Positions 44,057 to 51,861 of a DNA stretch of 64,000 bases are shown one piece after another. A program made the position numbers and the translations under genes. This stretch comes from Paucibacter sp. B2R-40. GTDB lineage: Bacteria; Pseudomonadota; Gammaproteobacteria; Burkholderiales; Burkholderiaceae_C. Below the pieces are notes generated by a model. That model was not told the DNA's origin. It saw nothing but the letters and a program-made list of their open reading frames with translations, and did no database searches. The stretch spans positions 124,001 through 188,000 of the forward strand of contig NZ_JAJIRP010000007.1 in the NCBI RefSeq assembly GCF_025717555.1, in the 5' to 3' direction. How positions within the stretch are numbered: position 1 is the stretch's first letter; every line of letters starts with the position of its first letter.

Positions 44057-44625
44057 ATTGGACCGGCGTGGTGACACGGCATGGACATTCGGCGAAGGCC
44101 TTGATTTCAAATGATTTTTTACAAGTTCGCAAATGTCCATGGGCGGGCCGGATTCTCGCTCATTTTTGTCAAGTATGTCCATGGCCTGACGGTTGGCTCT
44201 GAGCTTGGTTAGATGCAGCCAATAGTTGCTTGCACTTGGCTGCAAATTCACCAGGCGAACCACTAGGTCCTGAGTCTTGTGGGTGAGAACATCGGTCTGC
44301 ACACAAGCTTCCATAAGTAAAGAGGATATGGCGTCTCGCTGAGCTCTAAGGTTCGGGAAGGTTTCATACGCACTGCGGCATTGCTGCCTCTGCCTATGTA
44401 GGCGTTGTCTCTCTGTGGGGCGCGCCCGTCGCCTTGGCTGGATAGGTAAGTCTGGATATCCGTCATTAGGCCTGGAAAGCGCTGTGGTCATCGACTTTGC
44501 CCGAATCGAAGGGCATGAGCCAGCAATCCAGCGATCGGCGATTTCGCGCGATCGGGGACATCATTCGGTAACTTGCTGCCGCTGGGAGCCGACCCAATTT
44601 GAATTGACTGAACCCGCTTCGGCTA

Positions 44626-44690
44626 GCCAATGTGAATCGGAACATGCGGCCAATCTGAATCGGAACAAGTGGCCACGTTCAATCGGAACA
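44626..44690 (-). mobile_element. Solo IS21-family-like terminal repeats
   Basis: Three 19-base repeats of the type GCCAATNTGAATCGGAACA lie at 44626-44644, 44649-44667 and 44672-44690, with an exact period of 23. Multiple internal repeats next to a CA/TG end are typical of IS21-family ends. No istA or istB is present, so only one end survives. Confidence 0.6.
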
Positions 44691-45505
44691 GCTGAATGAA
44701 TTGAAACGGGAATGGGCGGATTTTTCGGCCCGAAATACGCAGCCAGAGTTGGCTCGGCCAAGTCGGGGTGGGAAACCGCGCTGTACACAGTCGATGATTT
44801 CTGATTACGGCGATAGAGTGGAGGCCGCAGGAAGCTTGCGGTCAGATTCTCGAGCGTCATCTCAGGGTCTTCAAGCGCTAGTAGTGCGGTTTGCTGCCGC
44901 AGGACCGTTTCTGTCGTATCTGCTGTTCCTATCGGCGCATGGTGTTCTTGATGTTTTGTGCAGACCGCGACCTTTGAGACCGCCGGGATTCGGTCGGGAC
45001 CAAGGAACAGCGTGGCGTATTCACCCGACGCATCAAGTAGCGTTACGTTCTGCGAGAGTGCTATCGGTATGCGACAAAGGGCTTCGATGCCTTCGGCCAC
45101 AGAACTACAGGTTTCGAGCACGTAGCGCAGTATCAGAATGATTGAGAAGCCAAGGCCCTGAGCGCGGCTGCCACCAAAGGTTGCGCTTGCAACAAGGCCT
45201 GCGGCATTCATGCCATCAAGGCAACCGCCCCACGGCCTTTGAGCCTTGGAGACTACCTCGCGGCCGAACCAGGAAGTCGACTCGAAGTGGCCCGAGACGG
45301 TCTGGATTGGGAAGTCATAGTTTCGGACCAGAGCTGGACCTTCACTCCCAAGCCATACGGCCTGTGTGCAACCGAGCCGCAAGGGTGGCGGCCGATAGTG
45401 GCTGAGAATTTGGTGTGCCAATTCATCATCGCCGACCAGGTCGCAAACATGATCGTAGGAGGTAAGTAGCTCGGGCATGTGCTTGCGCAAGGCTCCCCTG
45501 CACTC
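44691..45505 (-). pseudogene. C45 family autoproteolytic acyltransferase/peptidase, truncated at both ends
   Basis: The frame reads ECRGALRKHMPELLTSYDHV, then LGCTQAVWLG with the nucleophile cysteine, LVRNYDF, WGGCLDGMNAAGLVAS, and ends with TVYSAVSHPDL. These are C45 family motifs. Homology begins exactly where the cassette gene at 45504 stops, so roughly 50 N-terminal codons are missing. At the other end the frame runs into the IS21-type repeats and stops at 44561. ATG at 45478 could still start a 305-residue product, but it is probably non-functional. Confidence 0.75.
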
Positions 45506-46034
45506 AATCGAACTCGATGGCGAGCCGCAACGTTTTGCCGTCTCCTTCAGCGGTTGCATCTTGATGACCGACACGGATCCGCTCGTAGTTGAACGTGCCG
45601 ATGAGCATTTCGGTCTCCTCGGCCGAAATGTCCCGAACTACGCGCGACAGCGCGATAGCTTCCTGATCCGACATGTCTATCTCGTCGATCGCGTTTCGAG
45701 CGACGTTCTTCAGATACCGGAGCTTCGAGGACTGAGTACAGGAGAGCACCGCGAGTACGGACTCGTTGATCAACTTGAACTGAGCATCTGTCAGATGCTC
45801 GATTGCGTCCGCGTGTTCTTGCAGAACCGCGGACATCTCGCGTAGTGCGCCTTCAACTCTAGCCTGCTGGCGCGTCGCTGCAAGTGACTTGGCGAGTACT
45901 GGGACCAGCGGTGCCAAGAGGGCAGCCGTTGGGGAGAGGGCCGCTGACGCAGCTGCAGCGAGAGTTAAGCCCGCCTCGACGCCGGGACTTCCTGCGACTC
46001 GCTCAAGTGCTGATGGGCGGTGAGGTGCGGACAT
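45504..46034 (-). CDS. Cassette-borne hypothetical protein (possibly membrane-anchored)
   Basis: The 176-residue protein starts MSAPHRPSAL just inside attC at 46040 and has a hydrophobic stretch (about residues 21-44, Ala/Leu-rich) followed by a charged helical region (LREMSAVLQEHADAIEHL). I do not recognise the family. Its stop codon coincides with the start of the truncated C45 peptidase homology and no attC follows, so its own 3' end and attC may have been lost in a deletion. Confidence 0.6.
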   Translation of the reverse strand: MSAPHRPSALERVAGSPGVEAGLTLAAAASAALSPTAALLAPLVPVLAKSLAATRQQARVEGALREMSAVLQEHADAIEHLTDAQFKLINESVLAVLSCTQSSKLRYLKNVARNAIDEIDMSDQEAIALSRVVRDISAEETEMLIGTFNYERIRVGHQDATAEGDGKTLRLAIEFD

Positions 46035-46039
46035 GAGAT

Positions 46040-46150
46040 GCCTAACGTCGAAGTTGAGCCGCGAGCGGCGGCTGGGCGCGGAAGGCCCAGAATGAAATGA
46101 GGGCCTGTAGAGACCAGCCGTTGCGAGGCGGCTCGAACGCCAGGTTAGGC
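46040..46150 (-). repeat. Integron attC site (111 bp)
   Basis: GCCTAAC (46040-46046) and GTTAGGC (46144-46150) bound an imperfect palindrome with inner arms containing TTGAGCCGC and GCGGCTCGAA. This is the structure of an attC recombination site. Genes on both sides are on the - strand. Confidence 0.88.
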
Positions 46151-46198
46151 CGCATTTTTCTGAATCGAGCCATTTGGTGGATTGAGACTTTTCATTGC

Positions 46199-46543
46199 TT
46201 ACTGCATTGGCAGTTGTGGATTGCGCCGACGGAGCAAGCTGATTGCCCACGTACCGGCAACTAGAGCTGCGAACCAGATCGCCAAGTTCGCTGCCATTGC
46301 CTTGGGCAACAGCGTGTCGACACTCAGCAGAACACCAAGAAGATCTACAGACCCAGCAGGAGAAACTCCGGGCCCGTCAACGATGAACGGAACTGGCCAG
46401 CCGCCGGTGAGAAATGAACACTCATTTTCACAGCCGACCATACCAAGTTCAGTAGCGCTGACTCGCCCTGGAACAATCGTTGAAACGAGTGTCGCAACAG
46501 TCGCGACCGCGAAGAGAAGGAACATCTTGCGGAATCGGAGCAT
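46199..46543 (-). CDS. Cassette-borne hypothetical membrane protein
   Basis: The 114-residue protein has an N-terminal hydrophobic segment (FLLFAVATVATLVSTIVPG, signal peptide or anchor), two cysteines (GCENECSF) and a C-terminal helix (LAIWFAALVAGTWAISLL) followed by RRR. The family is unknown. It fills one complete cassette between attC sites at 46040 and 46559 and begins close to the upstream attC, as cassette genes do. Confidence 0.7.
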   Translation of the reverse strand: MLRFRKMFLLFAVATVATLVSTIVPGRVSATELGMVGCENECSFLTGGWPVPFIVDGPGVSPAGSVDLLGVLLSVDTLLPKAMAANLAIWFAALVAGTWAISLLRRRNPQLPMQ

Positions 46544-46558
46544 CTTGGATTCCTTGCG

Positions 46559-46669
46559 GCCTAACGTTGAAGCTGAGCGGCCGCAGCCAGCTGGGCGCGC
46601 GGAGCTGAAAATATACAGGCAGCGTAGCGCGGCCAGCTGGCGAAGGTCAACTCGAGCGACTGGTTAGGG
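46559..46669 (-). repeat. Integron attC site (111 bp)
   Basis: GCCTAAC (46559-46565) and GTTAGGG (46663-46669) bound an imperfect palindrome with CCAGCTGG in both arms. It has the same length as the attC at 46040 and similar inner boxes. The TTA within its right end provides the stop codon of the neighbouring cassette gene. Confidence 0.88.
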
Positions 46670-47044
46670 ATCTTGGTGGAGGAAATAGCTGGCATAGAAA
46701 TCTCTCGCATCTTCCCAGTCTGGCTCAAAAGCTTCCAGGCAATGGCGGTATACCCGTTCTGCATTCCAGTCGTTTCGCGCAATGGCAGTATGACACCGCG
46801 ATTCGTATTCATGCTTGATGTTCGGCCAACCCAACGCATGCATGCAAACTTCAATGAATTCAACCGGCGCGCGGCCAGGCAACTCGAGAAAGACAGCTTC
46901 GAACTCCGCCTGCAAATGAGGATGCGCTTTGATGATTGAAATCGCGGCATCCGCGAAAGGCAAAACATCAGACGCATTGAAGGACTCGGCTAGCTTCAAC
47001 TCAGCGGCGTCGGCGAGTTTTACGATGTGTTCTGGTGGGATCAA
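46664..47044 (-). CDS. Cassette-borne hypothetical protein, mostly helical
   Basis: The 126-residue acidic protein is predicted all-helical with aromatic-rich C-terminal part (LEAFEPDWEDARDFYASYFL). It has no signal peptide or membrane segment and I do not recognise it. The only early start is TTG at 47044, close to the attC at 47053. Its stop lies inside the next attC. It is a complete cassette. Confidence 0.68.
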   Translation of the reverse strand: MIPPEHIVKLADAAELKLAESFNASDVLPFADAAISIIKAHPHLQAEFEAVFLELPGRAPVEFIEVCMHALGWPNIKHEYESRCHTAIARNDWNAERVYRHCLEAFEPDWEDARDFYASYFLHQDP

Positions 47045-47052
47045 TTGGGAGA

Positions 47053-47122
47053 GCCCTAACGTTTGAGATGAGAGGCGGTGCCCGGCTTGCCGGGCGACGT
47101 CCTCTCGATTGAAGGGTTAGGC
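47053..47122 (-). repeat. Integron attC site (70 bp)
   Basis: CCCTAAC (47054-47060) and GTTAGGC (47116-47122) bound a good palindrome with arms GAGAGGCGG and CGTCCTCTC and a GC-rich GCCCGGC/GCCGGGC centre. It is shorter than the two other attC sites in the array. Confidence 0.9.
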
Positions 47123-47123
47123 C

Positions 47124-47702
47124 TCAGTTGGTACCTGTACATGCGCTAGACCCGGCACACGGCTTGCACTCTACGGCCGCCCGATATGACTCGGCAAGCT
47201 CGACGAGGACAGGGATGAACTCCCGAACACTACCTGCCTGTGGAACTTGCATAACAAAGAAGTTGACGGTATTTGGCGCAGGAAAATAGACAGCCAACTC
47301 AGCGCCGCCGTTGCTATACCCGGTGTACTGCCATAGCTCGCCTCGGGCGCCAGACTTTGAGCGTACGCCTTGCAAGCGAGCCGCCTTGATGCTCTCCGTG
47401 CCTGCACGGTACATCTGAATGACCTGATCGACTTGCTCAGTGATTCGAGTGGAGTCGGGTCGAGTACCCGAAGAAGTTATGGGACGTGTGTAGATGGCAA
47501 CCGGAGCGGACTGCCACGTTGTCCCGTTGGGAAAGAAGACCATTGGCACGCCATCCTTTTCTCCGACCTTGTTGTCCATGGTCCAACCACTAGGCGCATC
47601 GAAGTAATAGCAGTGGTCCGCACCGTGTGCATAGCCTGACATAGCGAACGCCTGACTACCAATCGTGAGAAGCGAAGTGACGGCGAGCGCGCGAATGAGC
47701 AT
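47124..47702 (-). CDS. Cassette-borne secreted hypothetical protein
   Basis: The 192-residue protein has a signal peptide (MLIRALAVTSLLTIGSQAFA, cleavage near residue 20) and a soluble domain with HCYYFDAPSGWTMDN, two cysteines near the C-terminus (CKPCAGSSAC has three). Related proteins are seen in integron cassettes, but the function is unknown. It is the first cassette next to attI. Its start is only 8 bases from the recombination junction at 47710. Confidence 0.72.
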   Translation of the reverse strand: MLIRALAVTSLLTIGSQAFAMSGYAHGADHCYYFDAPSGWTMDNKVGEKDGVPMVFFPNGTTWQSAPVAIYTRPITSSGTRPDSTRITEQVDQVIQMYRAGTESIKAARLQGVRSKSGARGELWQYTGYSNGGAELAVYFPAPNTVNFFVMQVPQAGSVREFIPVLVELAESYRAAVECKPCAGSSACTGTN

Positions 47703-47709
47703 TTCTGAG

Positions 47710-47742
47710 GCCTAACGTTGATTAGGGCGCAGTGCGCCCATA
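47710..47742 (-). other. attI-like recombination junction
   Basis: GCCTAACGTTG (47710-47720) holds the G^TTAGGC crossover (read on the - strand) where the first cassette joins. Directly beside it GGGCGCAGTGCGCCC (47726-47740) is a palindrome. The position between the first cassette and intI is that of attI. Confidence 0.65.
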
Positions 47743-47775
47743 TTCGATTCCAAGCCTATAAAAGGCTCAATGTAG

Positions 47776-47838
47776 TGCGCCCACTGTCGGTTATGGGCGC
47801 ACTGCTTGGGTATGCGCCCATAACCGACAGTGGGCGCA
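47776..47838. repeat. 26-bp perfect inverted repeat between attI and intI
   Basis: Two 26-base arms (47776-47801 and 47813-47838) are perfect reverse complements around an 11-base loop. Each arm is itself bounded by TGCGCCCA and TGGGCGCA. GCAGTGCGCCCATA from the attI side (47729-47742) repeats in inverse at 47792-47805. It could form a large cruciform, or be a multi-site operator or part of attI. Confidence 0.85.
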
Positions 47839-47918
47839 GCGGAGACCGGCTTGGCGTCAAATTCCACAATCGTGCGCGGCAAAGCTTTTCCTTGAAGAAT
47901 AACTTTGTGGCACATAGA

Positions 47919-47934
47919 CTGTATGAATATACAG
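47919..47934. promoter_or_regulatory. SOS box upstream of the intI remnant
   Basis: CTGTATGAATATACAG is a near-perfect LexA site (CTG-N10-CAG with ACAG end). It lies 24 bases before the ATG at 47959, as in SOS-controlled integron integrases. Confidence 0.9.
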
Positions 47935-47958
47935 TCACTGAACTTGGCGTCTAAGCCC

Positions 47959-48639
47959 ATGTCTACCTCCGCCAGCCCGACATTTGGATTCTCCAAAGTA
48001 AAAGTCCGCCGTAGTTTGCCGCCGTTGCTATCTAGTCGTCTCCTAGATCAAGTTCGTGAGCGAATCAGATACTTGCACTACAGCGACCGCACCGAGGAGG
48101 CCTATGTCCATTGGATTCTAAGTTATGTCCGTTTTCACCACAAACGACATCCGGCCGAGATGGGCCAAGCGGAGGTCGTGGCTTACTTAACTTGGTTGTC
48201 CAATGAGCGAAAAGTGGCAGCCAATACACACCGCTTGGCTTTGGCGGCGTTGCTATTCATGTACCGGGACGTATTGGGCCAGGACTTGCCGTGGATGTTT
48301 GAACTTGATCGACCAAAGATCAATCGCCGCTTAACCGAGTTGTTGGCCACGACCGAAGACTACATCTTGTCTCTTGGTGATGATGTGCAGCGCAAGGAGT
48401 TGAGGATTTACGCTGCATTCAAACGGCTCAAGAATTTTGCGACGATTGTTTTGCAAAAAAACCGACTGCTTCTTTACCTGCATTTGAAGCCCAAACAGTT
48501 GGGGCCATTGCCGCCCAACGCCCGTGACGTGGGTGAAATAGGGCATTGGGGTACCGGTGATCTTGAGGTCTCGCTGGTGGCGCAGGCCGATCTGGACGCA
48601 GTGAAGCCTCTGATCATGATGGCGTACGAGGGGCGGTGA
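47959..48639 (+). CDS. Integron integrase N-terminal domain fused to a DUF5655 domain
   Basis: The 226-residue protein starts as an Int[56 protein letters not shown] and [17 protein letters not shown]. At about residue 108, where IntI continues into its catalytic domain, it switches to a DUF5655-type domain: [25 protein letters not shown], then [16 protein letters not shown]. The tyrosine-recombinase R-K-H-R-H-Y residues are all absent, so it cannot recombine. ATG at 47959 is chosen because the SOS box lies just upstream and an upstream in-frame start would contain it. Confidence 0.88.
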   Translation: MSTSASPTFGFSKVKVRRSLPPLLSSRLLDQVRERIRYLHYSDRTEEAYVHWILSYVRFHHKRHPAEMGQAEVVAYLTWLSNERKVAANTHRLALAALLFMYRDVLGQDLPWMFELDRPKINRRLTELLATTEDYILSLGDDVQRKELRIYAAFKRLKNFATIVLQKNRLLLYLHLKPKQLGPLPPNARDVGEIGHWGTGDLEVSLVAQADLDAVKPLIMMAYEGR

Positions 48640-48641
48640 GC

Positions 48642-49127
48642 ATGAGTTCCTTTTCGGCTCAGCAGATTGACGCCTTTGTTGCCTCAATTGAGCAGTGGCG
48701 CTCCGCGTATCACCGTGCGCGCCTTCACTTTGTTGCTGTCGAGTCGGGGCCGCACCTTCTGATCGTTGCCGCACGTATTCTCTTGTTGGCCATCGGAGAC
48801 GAGACTCCTAAGAGAAGTTTTCGCGCCGGGCGCATTGTGGCCGGCGAGTGGGAACTGCCCAGCGCTACTGATGGCCTTGAAGAGGTCTTGGCTGCATTGA
48901 TGAGCGCGGAGGGCTTTGGGGTTCTGGTTATGACGCGGGAGGGCCTTGTCCGCACACTTGATCAAATCCCTTTCTATCCCGACGCGGATACGCTTTTTGA
49001 ACGTGGCGTTGAAGCCGCTAACGACAAGCAGCAAAAGCGGAAGGCTGTGCTGGCAGGTCAGCCCGTGCAAGAGGGTCTAGTTGCCTCGCTGGTCGGTTCT
49101 GGCCAGACTCATACCGAGCAAATCTAG
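48642..49127 (+). CDS. Hypothetical protein following the IntI-DUF5655 fusion
   Basis: The 161-residue soluble protein (MSSFSAQQIDAFVASIEQW start) has a central hydrophobic stretch (LLIVAARILLLAIGD) and a Gln/Lys-rich tail. I do not recognise a family. Its start lies 3 bases after the fusion gene's stop (GTG at 48636 would overlap it), so the two are probably translationally coupled and may have come from the donor of the DUF5655 part. It overlaps the convergent thioesterase gene by 4 bases. Confidence 0.6.
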   Translation: MSSFSAQQIDAFVASIEQWRSAYHRARLHFVAVESGPHLLIVAARILLLAIGDETPKRSFRAGRIVAGEWELPSATDGLEEVLAALMSAEGFGVLVMTREGLVRTLDQIPFYPDADTLFERGVEAANDKQQKRKAVLAGQPVQEGLVASLVGSGQTHTEQI

Positions 49128-49561
49128 ACCCCCGAGCCGAAAGGTTCTTCAAGCTCAGGCAGGACCATAGGCCGACCTCGTTCGTTCAAGGCTGCGCCAG
49201 TCACGACTGCGTTCAACATCAACTTGTTGTCCGGCAAACGATAGATTGACTGATTGAATGCGAGGCGGAGCCGTCCCTTTCGCTCAAACGCAGTCCGAAC
49301 GACGAAGGAATCTCCGCTTGTCAGGGATGCTTTGAAGTCGGCCTCGATGCGGGTCACAACCAAGTCAATGCTGCGCTTGGCCAGTTCCGCAAAGCTGATG
49401 CCCAAGCTTTGAAGCAACTCATGCCGAGCGTGCTCCAGGTAGTTGAGGTAAACGGCGTTGTTAACGACATGCCCCATGTCGCATTCGTAGTCACGAACCT
49501 TCAGCTCAAGGTCCATCGCTGCATACGGTGCCGGCAGTCTCTGCTCGGATTTATTGCTCAT
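49124..49561 (-). CDS. Acyl-CoA thioesterase, 4HBT/YbgC-like
   Basis: The 145-residue hotdog-fold protein has the 4HBT motif VRDYECDMGHVVNNAVYLNYLEHARHE with the catalytic Asp in CDMGHVVNN. It resembles YbgC-type thioesterases but is a separate gene from ybgC. It lies inside the insertion, 38 bases from the ybgC 5' fragment and on the same strand, so it is the first complete thioesterase downstream of the aminotransferase. ATG at 49561 is chosen over an in-frame start at 49621. Confidence 0.85.
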   Translation of the reverse strand: MSNKSEQRLPAPYAAMDLELKVRDYECDMGHVVNNAVYLNYLEHARHELLQSLGISFAELAKRSIDLVVTRIEADFKASLTSGDSFVVRTAFERKGRLRLAFNQSIYRLPDNKLMLNAVVTGAALNERGRPMVLPELEEPFGSGV

Positions 49562-49598
49562 CACGCTGCTAGCATGTCCATACCCCCAACACGCGCGT

Positions 49599-49649
49599 AT
49601 CGGTATCTTCCCAATAGACACGCATCTCGCGTTTGAATGGGGGCTTCAT
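49599..49649 (-). pseudogene. ybgC: ybgC, 5' fragment
   Basis: The - strand ATG at 49649 overlaps the aminotransferase stop (ATGA) and reads [17 protein letters not shown], the YbgC N-terminus. After WEDTD the frame leaves the family (TRVLGVWTC then stop). The continuation DAGGVVFYANYL is at 44056, across the 5.5-kb insertion. Confidence 0.9.
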
Positions 49650-50836
49650 GAACGCGCCGCCAAAAAGGATGTCAAACGAGCCACGGCTTCTTGCAAGTCG
49701 GCCATGCTGCTGGCGAAGGACAGGCGCATCCAGGACTCGGTGCCGGCGCGGCCAAAGTCACGTCCCGGCGTCAGCGCGATCTGGGTTTTGTGCATCAACT
49801 CGAAAGCTAAATCCCAGCTGTTGGCACAGACCTCGGCGCAGTCAAACCAGACATAAAAAGCGCCGTCCGGCATGACCGGCACTTTGAAGCCCAGCGCTTG
49901 CAAGGCCGGCACGATGAAATCGCGGCGCTCGCGCAGAGTCTCGCGACGACGCTCGAACTCGGCAATGGAGGCCGGCTCGAAACAGGCCAGGGCGGCATAC
50001 TGGGCAATGCTGGAGGCGCAAATGAACAAGTTCTGCGTAAGCTTCTCGATCGGCGCGACCATGCCGGGCGGCAGCACCAACCAACCCAGCCGCCAACCGG
50101 TCATCCCGAAGTACTTGGAAAAGCTGTTGACCGAGATGATGTCCTCACCAAACTCCAGGGCGCTGCGCTGAAAGCGTGCGTCGAAACTCAGCCCTAGATA
50201 GATCTCGTCCACGATGGTGATGCCGCCGCGTGATCGTACCGCTTCGACGATCGCTTGCAACTCCTGCGGGGCAATCGAGGTGCCGGTCGGGTTGCTGGGG
50301 GAGGCCAGCAAGACGGCGCGGGTGTTGACGTCCCAGGCGGCTATGACTTGCTCGGCGCTTGGCTGAAAGCGCTGTTCCGGCCCACAGGTCAGCAGCACTG
50401 GCAAGGCATCAACGGCCGCCACAAAGTGACGATTGCAGGGGTAGCAGGGGTCGGGCATCAGCACCCGGTCGCCGCCCTCGAACAAGGCCAGGCAAGCGAG
50501 TTGCAAAGCGGCCGATGCGCCGGCGGTGATGACGATGCGTTCTGGTGCAATGCTCAAGCCAAAGCTTTGCAAATACCAGGCTGACAAGGCTTCACGCAGT
50601 ACCGGCAGGCCGGTGGCAGCGGTGTACTGGGTCAGGCCAGCTTTGATGCAGGCCTGGCCGGCTGCTTGCACGGCGGGTGGCGCCACGAAATCGGGTTCGC
50701 CGATATTGAGGTAAATCATCCGCCGCCCGCCCTGGGCGGCGTCGCACAAGGGACCGCGGGCAATCTCTGCTGCCGACTTGGCGCACTCCATCACATAAAA
50801 GGGCTCGATTTGGTCGAGCCGACCCGCCAGCTTCAT
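49646..50836 (-). CDS. Pyridoxal phosphate-dependent aminotransferase (class I/II)
   Basis: The 396-residue fold-type I enzyme has [24 protein letters not shown], the PLP lysine in [18 protein letters not shown], and the C-terminal arginine in WMRLSFASS. The exact amino acid substrate cannot be told. It overlaps nusB by 4 bases and ends in an ATGA overlap with the ybgC 5' fragment, so the ancestral operon was nusB-aminotransferase-ybgC-tolQRA. Confidence 0.9.
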   Translation of the reverse strand: MKLAGRLDQIEPFYVMECAKSAAEIARGPLCDAAQGGRRMIYLNIGEPDFVAPPAVQAAGQACIKAGLTQYTAATGLPVLREALSAWYLQSFGLSIAPERIVITAGASAALQLACLALFEGGDRVLMPDPCYPCNRHFVAAVDALPVLLTCGPEQRFQPSAEQVIAAWDVNTRAVLLASPSNPTGTSIAPQELQAIVEAVRSRGGITIVDEIYLGLSFDARFQRSALEFGEDIISVNSFSKYFGMTGWRLGWLVLPPGMVAPIEKLTQNLFICASSIAQYAALACFEPASIAEFERRRETLRERRDFIVPALQALGFKVPVMPDGAFYVWFDCAEVCANSWDLAFELMHKTQIALTPGRDFGRAGTESWMRLSFASSMADLQEAVARLTSFLAARS

Positions 50837-51381
50837 TTCAGAGCGTCGGGCGCCGCTGCTTGAACGGTGTTTTGCTTGGCGTTACGGGCCGCCACTTCCA
50901 CGGGCCGCAGATCCACGGCTGAGCGGTCGAGCACACCGTTGACATATTTATGGCCGTCGGTGCCGCCAAAAGACTTGGCCAATTCGACCGCTTCGTTGAT
51001 GACGACGCGGTAGGGGATGTCCATGCAATGCTTGAGCTCGTAGGCGCCAATCATTAGCACGCCATGCTCGATCGGCGATAGCTCGGTGGTCTTGCGGTCC
51101 ACATGGCGGGCCAGTACGGCGTCTAGATCGGCGGCTTCGAGAATGCAGCCATTGAGCAACGCGTCAAAGTGGGCGCGGTCAACCTTGTCGAACTCATCCA
51201 ACTCGCGCATATGGGCGTCGATGGTGGCGACATCGTCTCCAGTCACCAGCCATTGGTAGAGCCCTTGCAGCGCGGCTTCGCGTGAGCGGCGGCGGGCTGA
51301 CTTGGCTTGCGGGCGCTTGGCGCTTGGTTTTGCAGCCGCCTTATCTTCAGTCTTGGCGATGTTCTTGGCGTTTGTGCTCAC
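50833..51381 (-). CDS. nusB: Transcription antitermination factor NusB
   Basis: NusB (182 residues) joins the rRNA antitermination complex with NusE. The arginine-rich [16 protein letters not shown] start of the core and the [27 protein letters not shown] motif are diagnostic. A Lys/Ala-rich N-terminal tail of about 28 residues precedes the core. It overlaps ribH and the aminotransferase gene. Confidence 0.95.
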   Translation of the reverse strand: MSTNAKNIAKTEDKAAAKPSAKRPQAKSARRRSREAALQGLYQWLVTGDDVATIDAHMRELDEFDKVDRAHFDALLNGCILEAADLDAVLARHVDRKTTELSPIEHGVLMIGAYELKHCMDIPYRVVINEAVELAKSFGGTDGHKYVNGVLDRSAVDLRPVEVAARNAKQNTVQAAAPDALK

Positions 51382-51851
51382 TGCAGTTCTTCCATCAAAT
51401 TGGCCATCTCGACCGCCACACGTGCCGCGTCACGGCCTTTTTCCTCGGCGCGCGCCCAGGCTTGTTCTTCGTTCTCGACCGTCAATATCGCATTGGCGAT
51501 CGGAATCTGGTTGTCGAGTGAAACCCGTGTGACCGCCGCACCGCTCTCGTTGGCGACCAATTCGAAGTGATAGGTTTCACCGCGAATGACGCAGCCCAGC
51601 GCGACCAAGGCGTCATAGTCCTCGCTATCGGCCATCGCATTGAGTGCGATCGGGATTTCGAGTGCGCCGGGTACGGTGACGTGCCGAATATGGTGTGCGC
51701 TAACGCCCAGCAGCCTCAGCTCCGCCACGCAGGCTTCAGCCAGGCGACTCGTGATAGCGTCATTGAATCTTGCCTGCACGATGCCGATGCGCAGGTCTTG
51801 CCCATTCAAAGCAGCCTGCGATTTAGGTGCCCCTTGGTCAGATGCTTGCAA
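51378..51851 (-). CDS. ribH: 6,7-dimethyl-8-ribityllumazine synthase
   Basis: RibH (157 residues) makes lumazine, the direct precursor of riboflavin. The [13 protein letters not shown] start, the [11 protein letters not shown] motif, and the [12 protein letters not shown] motif are present. I place the start at TTG 51851 because GAGGA lies 7 bases upstream, just after the ribB stop; longer in-frame readings would overlap ribB by 47 bases. Confidence 0.93.
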   Translation of the reverse strand: MQASDQGAPKSQAALNGQDLRIGIVQARFNDAITSRLAEACVAELRLLGVSAHHIRHVTVPGALEIPIALNAMADSEDYDALVALGCVIRGETYHFELVANESGAAVTRVSLDNQIPIANAILTVENEEQAWARAEEKGRDAARVAVEMANLMEELQ

Positions 51852-51861
51852 TTGCGCGTCC

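Larger units (their letters stand above)
44057..49598. mobile_element. About 5.5-kb insertion (integron-bearing) splitting ybgC
   Basis: The two ends of ybgC flank this block on the same strand: codons up to WEDTD end at 49599 and DAGGVV resumes at 44056. Contents in + coordinates are an unexplained AT-mixed segment (44057-44560), an IS21-type end, a truncated C45 peptidase, and three attC sites with four cassette-type genes. An attI-like junction, the intI-DUF5655 fusion, an unknown gene and a thioesterase gene complete it. ATGGACAT occurs in inverted orientation near each end (44081-44088 and 49574-49581). No transposase is inside. The 44057-44560 part shows no recognisable gene. Confidence 0.8.

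Noticed and set aside
44057-44491. N-terminal extension of the ybgC 3' fragment as a real new protein
   Set aside because: The upstream part has no recognisable family and lies in inserted DNA; the family start is at 49649, so the extension is probably fortuitous.
44701-45475. Several + strand open frames within the C45 peptidase region
   Set aside because: They lie antisense to clear peptidase motifs.
44057-49598. Tn402-type transposon carrying the integron
   Set aside because: No tni genes and no match to its terminal repeats were seen.
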